Shown here: positions 1 to 6,556 of the stretch, piece after piece | Numbering within the stretch: the first letter of the stretch is position 1 | Layout of the letters: every line of letters begins with the position of its first letter | Assembly: GCA_023396115.1 (NCBI GenBank) | Contig: JAEWXC010000052.1 | Location: forward strand, 1-29,713 | Reading direction: 5' to 3' | Length of the DNA: 29,713 bases | From: Actinomycetes bacterium | Lineage (GTDB): Bacteria > Actinomycetota > Actinomycetes > Propionibacteriales > Nocardioidaceae | The notes under the pieces: model-generated | The model's input: only the letters and a program-made list of their open reading frames with translations | Told to the model about the DNA's origin: nothing | The model's database searches: none | Translations under genes and position numbers: made by a program

Positions 1-157
1 GATCGCGATCGTGACCTGGATCGAACGGACCTACCACCGACGCCGCAGACAAGACCGGCTCGGCCGGTTGACCCCCATCGAGTTCGAGGCGATCATGACC
101 ACGCCAGCCGTTCAGGCTGCGTGACTAATCACTGTCACCTGACCGTGCAGCAGTCCC
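1..157 (+). mobile_element. Right end of an IS3-family insertion sequence (partial)
   Basis: The window opens inside an insertion sequence. It holds the last codons of an OrfB transposase followed by a short non-coding end. The segment at about 132-157 (CTGTCACC...CAGTCCCA) resembles the right terminal inverted repeat of actinobacterial IS3 elements and ends in CA, as IS3 ends usually do. The left end lies outside the window, so neither inverted-repeat pairing nor a target-site duplication could be checked. The exact outer boundary at 157 is an estimate. Confidence 0.7.
2..124 (+). CDS. IS3-family transposase OrfB, C-terminal fragment
   Basis: This is the last 40 codons of a frame that enters from the left edge and stops with TGA at 122-124. 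The peptide carries the typical end of the IS3 OrfB integrase core: a WIERTYHRRRRQ segment, then LGRLTPIEFE, matching the family pattern of YN-x-RRxHS-x-LGxxSPxEFE. The catalytic DDE residues lie upstream, outside the window, so activity cannot be judged. It reads toward the accessory genes at its right and is not part of their operon. Confidence 0.8.
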   Translation: MAIVTWIERTYHRRRRQDRLGRLTPIEFEAIMTTPAVQAA

Positions 158-335
158 AAGCACGAGTCGGTTCGTGGGGCAACGAACGTCCGCTCCTACC
201 CGGTATCCAAGGTCGTCAAGGGCAGGCCGCTCAAATGAAGGGACGTCGCTAGGGCCGCCCCGCCTCGCCTCCTGCTCGTTGGCTGGATCCGGCTGCCTTC
301 CTTTGGAGTGCGTGGTCCTGGTGTGCCAGGGCAGA

Positions 336-884
336 TCACGGCTCTGTCGCGCCGGGCACGTAGTCGATCATCTGTCCGGATTCCTCCCAGGACAGGCGCT
401 CGGACCAGTCTGGCGCCGGCGGCAGCGACCAGTACGAGATCGTGCGGTTGTACGCCCAGCGGCCCGTCGCGGGTCCGGAGTGGAAGGCCACAATCCCTGC
501 GCGTTCGAGATTGCCCAGGGTCGCTGCGAGGAATGCCGAGACGGTGTAGCGCTTGGGTGCAACCGCCGTGTGACTGTATCGATCCATGAGGAACGCCCAG
601 TCCTGCGGATTGGCCAGTGCGTAGGCACGTTCGAAGACGCCGAACTCGATCCACTGGCCGGCGAACTCCTTGAGCACGGCCGGGATCTCGACGCCCAGGC
701 CGAGATCGTCGGCGATCCCGTTCAGATCGGTGCCCGGAGGCGGCGGAGGCGAACTGATCCATGTGAACGGACCTGGTGCCACATGGTCGGTGCGGTTGCA
801 GGTGAACTGGGTGCCGACATCGTTGCTGATCCAGACGCCGTCGACCTCCTCGATCGCGTGCTGGGGGCAGACCTGAAACGCCAT
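336..884 (-). CDS. Hypothetical protein, third gene of the nuclease-macro operon
   Basis: A 182-residue protein I do not recognise. The ATG at 884 is preceded by AAAGGA about eight bases upstream, and the gene starts only 25 bases after the stop of the macro-domain gene, so it is probably the last gene of that operon. It is rich in aromatic residues and has a run of five prolines near residue 48. The part around residues 113-160 (a KRYTVSAFLAATLGNLERAG segment followed by two short beta-like stretches) could be a winged helix, but this is only a visual impression. There is no signal peptide and no membrane segment. The 178 bases between its stop and the IS end hold no gene I can support. Function unknown. 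Confidence 0.6.
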   Translation of the reverse strand: MAFQVCPQHAIEEVDGVWISNDVGTQFTCNRTDHVAPGPFTWISSPPPPPGTDLNGIADDLGLGVEIPAVLKEFAGQWIEFGVFERAYALANPQDWAFLMDRYSHTAVAPKRYTVSAFLAATLGNLERAGIVAFHSGPATGRWAYNRTISYWSLPPAPDWSERLSWEESGQMIDYVPGATEP

Positions 885-909
885 TGGGGGGGTCCTTTCG
901 TGTCCGCGC

Positions 910-1404
910 TCAGAGACGAGTCTGTACGGCGGTGAGCGTGGCTGGGCTGAATGCGACGATCCGGGCCTCGCGCACGTCGGACCGGGTGGTGCGGAGTGTC
1001 TCGACGGCGGCGCGTACGGCGTCGTCGCGTGGCCAGTTGTAGCTGCCGGCGCTGATCAGGGGGAACGCGACCGTTCGCGCGCCGAGCTCGTCAGCGACCT
1101 CGAGGCAGCGGCGGTAGCACGAGACCAGGAGGCCGCGGTCGGTCTCGCCACGTCCGTAGTTGGGCCCGACGGTGTGGATCACCCAGCGGGCCGGCATGTC
1201 GCCGGCGGTGGTCCAGCCCGCATCGCCGGTGGCGAGGCCATGGGGGAAGCGGGCGATGCAGTCCTCGAGAACGGCCGGGCCTCCGGCACGGTGGATCGCC
1301 CCGTCGACTCCGCCACCTCCGCGCATCGCACGGTTGGCGGCGTTGACGATTGCATCGACATCCTGCCTGGTGATGTCGCCAGTGACGACGGTGACCTCAG
1401 ACAT
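910..1404 (-). CDS. Macro-domain protein, MacroD-type ADP-ribose hydrolase
   Basis: A 164-residue single-domain macro protein. MacroD-type enzymes remove O-acetyl groups from O-acetyl-ADP-ribose and ADP-ribose from acidic side chains. Visible motifs are the GDIT strand (9-12), NAAN (21-24), the glycine-rich GGGGVDGAIH loop (29-38) that contacts the distal ribose, a TAGDMPA plus VIHTVGP strand (about 66-81), and the ISAGSYNWP loop (117-125). In most relatives the last loop reads GxYGxP; here the glycine after tyrosine is asparagine. The ATG overlaps the end of the upstream nuclease gene by 8 bp (ATGTCTGA), which indicates translational coupling. Binding of ADP-ribose is very likely. The true substrate (protein, nucleic acid or free metabolite) is open. 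Confidence 0.92.
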   Translation of the reverse strand: MSEVTVVTGDITRQDVDAIVNAANRAMRGGGGVDGAIHRAGGPAVLEDCIARFPHGLATGDAGWTTAGDMPARWVIHTVGPNYGRGETDRGLLVSCYRRCLEVADELGARTVAFPLISAGSYNWPRDDAVRAAVETLRTTRSDVREARIVAFSPATLTAVQTRL

Positions 1405-2467
1405 CGCATGCCACCGCGGGGGAGTAGCGGTCGACGTACTCGCTGCTCGTGACAGCCGCGTCGAGGAACACGGCGGGGTCGACGTGCACGAACCGGTCCG
1501 GGGTTCGGAGAAGCGTGGTCCACACCTCGTCGACGCTACTCCCCACTACCCGGTGTTGCGGGCGAACGAGCGACTCCTGGTAGCCGCTGTTGTCGGGTGG
1601 GAGGACGTGCAGTACGCGCACGACGTCCGCGCCGTGCGCGCGGGACTGCTCGAGCCGGTAGGCCAGTAGTTGTTGGCGCACGAGCTGGTAGAACGGCTCG
1701 TCGAGCAACATCTCCGTTGCGAGTACGTCGTCGCGCACCGGTCCTTCAGGGTCGGTGAGGTCCGCGCCATACCGCGCGATCCGTACCGCGTCCGACGCGG
1801 CAGCGCGGTCCTGGGCGGTCAGATACGACTCAGTGAACTTCCACTCGACGAGCGCGAGCTCGGTCGCTCCAGCCGAGGTCGTGAACAGGAACGCGGCGTC
1901 GACGCTGGTGCAGTGTGTTCCGCGCCGCCGTCCGACGTCCTTGCCGTGGCGGATACCTTCGCCGAAGAAGTCCTCGGGTCCGATGTATTCGAATGTCAGG
2001 AACCGCCCGGGCTCGATCTGAAGGACCTCGGCGATGTCCACTGCGTGCCCGAATGCCTGATTGATGCGGTGTGGGTCGGCCACCATCGGAAAGAGAGCAT
2101 TGACGCACTGCGCCTGGGAGTCGCGCAGGTGGTTGCTGGGGCCTCCGGCGACCGAGTCATGCCACGGGATGTCGAGCTCGTCGAACAGGGCGATCGCGCC
2201 ATCACGGACGTCGGGCAGGAGATTGTGGTCGGCGTATTCGGGCGGCAGGCACACGGGATACGGACCTTCGAGGCTGCCTCGCCGCGAGTAGTGGCCCGGC
2301 TTGCGAGCGTCCTCGGGCAGGCTGGTCGTGCGCTGCTTCCAGGCGATGGCGAGTCTGTTGTGGAAGCTCGCGTACGGGTTGGTCTTTCGGGGTCCCTCCC
2401 CGGCCAGCGGCGCTCGCTGGTGGTCATTGCTCTTCACGGGCAGCAGGGTGCGCCGAGCCCCCGACAC
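1397..2467 (-). CDS. PGN_0703-type putative restriction endonuclease, PD-(D/E)XK fold
   Basis: A 356-residue soluble protein resembling the PGN_0703 family of putative restriction endonucleases. The probable active site is a PD-(D/E)XK arrangement: Asp190 in SVDAAFLF, then Glu208 and Lys210 in ALVEWKFTES, with the usual hydrophobic strand before the ExK pair. Upstream, NHLRDSQAQCVNALFPM (112-128) and the FEYIGPEDFFGEG segment look like family-conserved blocks. The GTG at 2467 is chosen because GAGG lies about eight bases upstream. An internal GTG about ten codons later has no such site. It is the first gene of a minus-strand operon with the macro protein and an unknown protein, and is divergent from the HD gene. 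No methyltransferase lies nearby, so a classical type II restriction pair is not supported. The family assignment is from memory of its sequence pattern. Confidence 0.7.
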   Translation of the reverse strand: MSGARRTLLPVKSNDHQRAPLAGEGPRKTNPYASFHNRLAIAWKQRTTSLPEDARKPGHYSRRGSLEGPYPVCLPPEYADHNLLPDVRDGAIALFDELDIPWHDSVAGGPSNHLRDSQAQCVNALFPMVADPHRINQAFGHAVDIAEVLQIEPGRFLTFEYIGPEDFFGEGIRHGKDVGRRRGTHCTSVDAAFLFTTSAGATELALVEWKFTESYLTAQDRAAASDAVRIARYGADLTDPEGPVRDDVLATEMLLDEPFYQLVRQQLLAYRLEQSRAHGADVVRVLHVLPPDNSGYQESLVRPQHRVVGSSVDEVWTTLLRTPDRFVHVDPAVFLDAAVTSSEYVDRYSPAVACDV

Positions 2468-2570
2468 ATCGGTGCCTCGTCAGATGGATGTGCCGGCCGT
2501 GGCGCGGCTGACCTCGGGATTGTGTCGGATGGCTCTGCGACGATCTTCGGTGTGGGACGTTGAGCCGACA

Positions 2571-2596
2571 GGTGGCTCGCGGATCCTGCGAGCACC
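2571..2596 (+). repeat. Inverted repeat in the leader of the HD gene
   Basis: GGTG-g-CTCGC and GCGAG-CACC flank a 7-base loop, giving a 9-bp stem with one bulged base. It lies a few bases before the AGAGGA ribosome-binding site (about 2601-2606) of the HD gene at 2614, in the 146-bp divergent region shared with the nuclease operon. It could be an RNA hairpin or an operator; the sequence alone does not decide. Confidence 0.4.
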
Positions 2597-2613
2597 GACG
2601 AGAGGACTCGCCC

Positions 2614-3234
2614 ATGACACGACCAATGCTGAGGGTCGAGGGTGTTTGTGCCCTTGCCCGCGAGGCTCATGCCGGCCAGATCGACAAGCAGGGCCGTGAC
2701 TACTTCTCGGCGCACCTGGAGCCGATTGCGGCGAGTCTGAGGAAGTTCGGCGATCACGCCGAGATGGCGGGCTACCTGCACGACATCATCGAAGACACCG
2801 ACACGGACGAGTCCGCGCTGCTGCAGGCCGGGGTGCCGTATCCAGTGGTGCGGGCCGTCGCTGCGGTGTCCAAGCGGGAACGCGAGCCGTACGAGCAACT
2901 CATCCGACGTGCCGCGCTCGATCCACTTGGCCGGCTGGTGAAGCTCGCTGACAACGCGCACAACCTCGCGGGGCTCGACGCCCTCGCGGTGACGGCTCCG
3001 GAGACCGCCGAACGCCTGCGTGAGAAGTACACGTCAGCTCGCGAGATCCTGTTGTCGGTCGGTTCGCCCGAGGGGAGGGCATGGATGATCGCCGCCCTGC
3101 GGGAGATGGAGTACAACCACCCTCGCGCAACGCCTGATCCGGACTACTGGCCTTCGCGCGACGACCTTGACGAGCTGGAGTCGCTGGCTGCATTCCGTGA
3201 CCACATCGTGGCGCTGGAGGCGTACGACGCCTGA
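2614..3234 (+). CDS. HD-domain hydrolase, MESH1/SpoT-hydrolase-like
   Basis: A 206-residue HD-superfamily metal-dependent phosphohydrolase. It resembles the stand-alone (p)ppGpp hydrolases (MESH1, small alarmone hydrolases) and the hydrolase half of SpoT. Metal and catalytic motifs are in the expected order: His19 (AREAHAGQ), His56-Asp57 followed by Glu60-Asp61 (LHDIIEDTDTD), and Asp113 with Asn117 (KLADNAHN). There is no synthetase, TGS or ACT domain. The ATG at 2614 is preferred to a start 54 bases upstream because AGAGGA lies about eight bases before it. Its stop is 31 bp from the convergent stop of the helicase gene. Alarmone hydrolysis is an inference; another pyrophosphorylated nucleotide is possible. 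Confidence 0.8.
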   Translation: MTRPMLRVEGVCALAREAHAGQIDKQGRDYFSAHLEPIAASLRKFGDHAEMAGYLHDIIEDTDTDESALLQAGVPYPVVRAVAAVSKREREPYEQLIRRAALDPLGRLVKLADNAHNLAGLDALAVTAPETAERLREKYTSAREILLSVGSPEGRAWMIAALREMEYNHPRATPDPDYWPSRDDLDELESLAAFRDHIVALEAYDA

Positions 3235-3265
3235 CGTCGATCGGGGTCGCTTCTGACGGGCGCCC

Positions 3266-6200
3266 TCAGCTCACGGGAACCGATGTGCCAGTTGATCCGG
3301 GGTGCAGGAAGAGCAGCTCGGTCCGGACCGTGGCTCCGGTCGCAGCCACGAGGCACTGGCGGTACGCCGCGAGCTGCGGCGTGTAGTACGCCACCCGGTC
3401 TGCGAGGCCGTCAGGCGTGACCGAGTCCGTCTTGTAGTCGATCACGACGAGCGTGCCGTCCGCGTCGCGGTACACGAGGTCGATGATGCCCTCGAGCAGC
3501 GTGCCGTCGGGCAGTTCAGTGCCGACGTACATCTCGCGCCAGTGCTCGTGGGCGGCCGCCGTTCGGACCACGTCCGCGTCGAGGGCCGAGCGGACCAGCA
3601 TGCCGACGAGGTCCTCCTGGTCCGTGACGCCCTCCGCGATCGCCTGTGCGTGCACTGCGTCGGCCACCCCGGCGCCCGTCGCGAGGTCCACGACCTGGAG
3701 GACGCCGTGGACGGCTCGGCCGATCGCGGAGCCGTAGCGTCCCTTCGACCACGGCGGTAGGCCCAGGTCGCGCAGGCCCTTGGCGATGCCCTGGAGGGCT
3801 TCATCCTGCGCGAGGGCGACCTCGGGTTCAGTGCCTTCGAGTCCGGATGCGGTCTGTGCGGCCGGAATCTTGCTCGCGGCGATGGCGTCTTCCGCCTTGG
3901 CGCGCCACTCGTCCCAGGGGAGGGGAGCGTTCACGGCCTCCGGCGGGACGGCTGGTGCGGCGACGTCCGTATCGGCGGTGAAGCTAGCGGCGTCGGCGGC
4001 CGTGGCGCCTTCGGCGCCCGCGATCAGCGTTGCCGCGGTGACGGTGTTGGACTCGAGGTCTCGATGCAGCGACACGACGAGATGGTCCCGGGCACGGGTC
4101 GTCGCGACATAGAGCAGTCGCAGCTTCTCGTCGTCGCCCATCTGCTCGTCAATCGCCTGCTCAGCTTCGTAGTCGAGCGACTGCAGGCCCCTGCCGCCGA
4201 AGGCGACTTCGTACCCATCGCGAGTCCACAGCAGGCTCACGCCCTTCTGCGTGTTTGGCGCCGAGGACATGCCGGAGAGGATCACGATCGGAAACTCCAG
4301 GCCCTTTGCTGCGTGCACCGTCATGACACGTACCGCGTCGACGTCGAGCTCAGGCAGGATCGCCTCGGAGACCCGGGAGTTGTCGGTGGCCTGGTGTGCG
4401 ACCCACGCCAGATAGCCGCGGAGTCCGCCGTGGGAGACCTCCGTCCAGGCGCGAGCCTGGTCGATGACGAAACGCAGGCGGCGCCAGCCGTCGCGGGGGC
4501 GCTGCTGCTTCGCCGCCATCTCGAAGACGCGTCGGTCGGTGGCGATGCGGGTAAGTACCTCGCTCGGCGTCATCCAGCGCACTGCCTGGTGCATGGTGCG
4601 AAGCCACGCGATGCCGCGGCCGACAGGTCCATCGCCGAGGGCGTCCGTCGGTGCCTTCGCGAAGATGTCCAGGCGCGCCCCTGCGTGCCTCCACTCCCAC
4701 AGGTCGTCATCGCCACAGCCGAGCAGCGGCGATCGGAGCGCCGCTACCAGCGCGAGGCCGTCCGCCGGGTCACCGATCGCCCGAGCGACCATCAACAGGT
4801 CGCGGACGTCGTCGGCGGCGTAGACCAGCGACATCGACTCGGCCCGGTAGTGGACACCTGCCGAGTCGAGCGCATCCTCGAGCAGCGGCATCGACGTGCG
4901 TGCCGGGATCAAGATCGCGATGTCACGCGGGGTAGCCCGGCGCCAGACTTCGGCGTGCTCGTCCCAGACGGTCCACGGATCCTCTCCGTGCAGGGCCTCC
5001 TGGATCAGGCTGGCGACGTCGGCAGCCTCACGGTGGCGCATCTCGGCCGCCTTGGGCTTGTCGGTGTGGCCGTCTGCTCCCATAACGGTGACGGCTGGCC
5101 CGGTCATCGTCGACGCCGCAGGGCGGTGCGCAACGAGAGGCTGGTACTCGGGCTGGCTGAGCCCCGTCTTGACGATCAGGGTGCCGAAGACAGCGTTGAC
5201 CCAGCTGACGACCTCCGGGATGGTGCGGAAGTTGGTATCGAGCGTGACCCGCTCACCGAGCCGCTCCTCGGCGCCGAGATAGGTCTCGATGCTTGCGCGG
5301 CGGAAGCGGTAGATCGACTGCTTCGCGTCACCCACGAGGAAGAGGCGGCCCTCGGGGACGACCACGTCCTCCCAGTCCTCAGCGTCGGCGTCGCGTCCGG
5401 CCGCGATGCGCACGGCGAGCTCGATCTGGATCGGGTCGGTGTCCTGGAATTCGTCGAGCAGAAGTCGTTCGTACGTCGCGTGGAGCGCGTCGCGCACGTC
5501 GGCGGCATGCGGCGACCTGAACAGCAGGTCGCGCGTCAGGACGAGCAGGTCGTGGAACTCGAGGCGGCCCTCCTTTCGTCGGTGCGTGGCCTCGGCGAGC
5601 ACGTGGCGGGCGGCCCAGAAGGTGATCTGGCGGGAGCATTGGTCGACGACGCCGCGGCGGATCGCATCGGCCGCTGCCAGCAGCTCCTTGATGTCGTCGC
5701 GGATCTCCTTGGCAGGACGCGGCCAGGCGGCCGCCGTGCCGTATCGTCCGCCCTTGAAGCCCTTCTCTGCTGGTCCGCTGCCGCACCACCCCTCGAGCAG
5801 GTCGAGGGCCTCGTCGACCGTGCCGGCCTTCGCCAGCGCGCCGAGGAAGTCTGCGGCATCGACCACGCACGGGTAGAGCTTGTCGCTCGTGTTGAGGCAG
5901 CTCGCCGCGATGTCGAGGGCCGCGATGTGTGCGGCCGCCACCTGCGCCATGTCGGGGACCGTGAGGGGTGCGGGCTGGTGCGCAAGGACCTTGCGAGGCA
6001 GCAGGTCCCAGTCAGAACCCAGCCGTCGTACGAGCGACCGGATCTTCTTGAGATCGACGCCCAGGCGCATCGCGGTCAGCAGGGGCGTTGCGATCGCGTC
6101 GTCGTCCAGCAGGTCACGCTGGATGCGCGACCACCGGTCATCGAAGGCGATCGAGGAGGCGACTTCGTCGAGCACCTCGATCGCCGGCGGCAGACCTGCC

Positions 6201-6556
6201 TCGATCGGGTGTGCCATGAGGATGCGTTGCGCAAAGGCGTGGAGCGTGCCGATGGCGGCGGCGTCGAGCTCGTCGAGCGCCGCGCGTGCGCGTGCGGCAC
6301 GACTCGGGTCGGTCTCCTGGCGCGCGAGCTTCTCGAAGCGGGCCCGGAGACGGTCGCGCAGCTCGGCGCCCGCCTTCTCGGTGAACGTCACCGCGGCGAT
6401 CCGCTCCATGGCGACGTCGTCATCGATCACGAGCCGCGCCACGCGTCGTACGAGCGCGGTGGTTTTGCCCGATCCCGCGCCCGCGTTGACGAAGAGCGTC
6501 CGGTCCGTGCCCGTGGTGATGAGCGTGCGGGCGGCCTGGTCCTGGGGGTCAGTCAT
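3266..6556 (-). CDS. AddA-like UvrD/REP helicase with C-terminal PD-(D/E)XK nuclease
   Basis: A 1096-residue superfamily 1 helicase-nuclease of the AddA/RecB type, which unwinds and degrades double-stranded DNA ends with a partner subunit. Walker A is NAGAGSGKTT at 24-33, a UvrD motif (AAVTFTEKAGAELRDRL) follows at 54-70, Walker B is LLLDEFQDTD at 365-374, and VMTVHAAKGLEFP is a late helicase motif. The C-terminal nuclease shows GRAVHG, then Asp1026 in LLEGIID and Asp1040 with Lys1042 in VVIDYKTD. The ATG at 6556 has GGAGG just upstream and overlaps the end of the AddB-like gene by 8 bp, so the two are translationally coupled. Upstream in-frame codons are rejected because they lie within the AddB-like coding sequence. 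All motifs look intact, but its partner is interrupted. Confidence 0.92.
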   Translation of the reverse strand: MTDPQDQAARTLITTGTDRTLFVNAGAGSGKTTALVRRVARLVIDDDVAMERIAAVTFTEKAGAELRDRLRARFEKLARQETDPSRAARARAALDELDAAAIGTLHAFAQRILMAHPIEAGLPPAIEVLDEVASSIAFDDRWSRIQRDLLDDDAIATPLLTAMRLGVDLKKIRSLVRRLGSDWDLLPRKVLAHQPAPLTVPDMAQVAAAHIAALDIAASCLNTSDKLYPCVVDAADFLGALAKAGTVDEALDLLEGWCGSGPAEKGFKGGRYGTAAAWPRPAKEIRDDIKELLAAADAIRRGVVDQCSRQITFWAARHVLAEATHRRKEGRLEFHDLLVLTRDLLFRSPHAADVRDALHATYERLLLDEFQDTDPIQIELAVRIAAGRDADAEDWEDVVVPEGRLFLVGDAKQSIYRFRRASIETYLGAEERLGERVTLDTNFRTIPEVVSWVNAVFGTLIVKTGLSQPEYQPLVAHRPAASTMTGPAVTVMGADGHTDKPKAAEMRHREAADVASLIQEALHGEDPWTVWDEHAEVWRRATPRDIAILIPARTSMPLLEDALDSAGVHYRAESMSLVYAADDVRDLLMVARAIGDPADGLALVAALRSPLLGCGDDDLWEWRHAGARLDIFAKAPTDALGDGPVGRGIAWLRTMHQAVRWMTPSEVLTRIATDRRVFEMAAKQQRPRDGWRRLRFVIDQARAWTEVSHGGLRGYLAWVAHQATDNSRVSEAILPELDVDAVRVMTVHAAKGLEFPIVILSGMSSAPNTQKGVSLLWTRDGYEVAFGGRGLQSLDYEAEQAIDEQMGDDEKLRLLYVATTRARDHLVVSLHRDLESNTVTAATLIAGAEGATAADAASFTADTDVAAPAVPPEAVNAPLPWDEWRAKAEDAIAASKIPAAQTASGLEGTEPEVALAQDEALQGIAKGLRDLGLPPWSKGRYGSAIGRAVHGVLQVVDLATGAGVADAVHAQAIAEGVTDQEDLVGMLVRSALDADVVRTAAAHEHWREMYVGTELPDGTLLEGIIDLVYRDADGTLVVIDYKTDSVTPDGLADRVAYYTPQLAAYRQCLVAATGATVRTELLFLHPGSTGTSVPVS

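Noticed and set aside
158..335. Possible gene remnant between the IS end and the first minus-strand gene
   Set aside because: A short minus-strand reading (RPALDDLGYRVG) looks protein-like, but there is no start, no family match and no supporting frame. I see nothing certain in this stretch.
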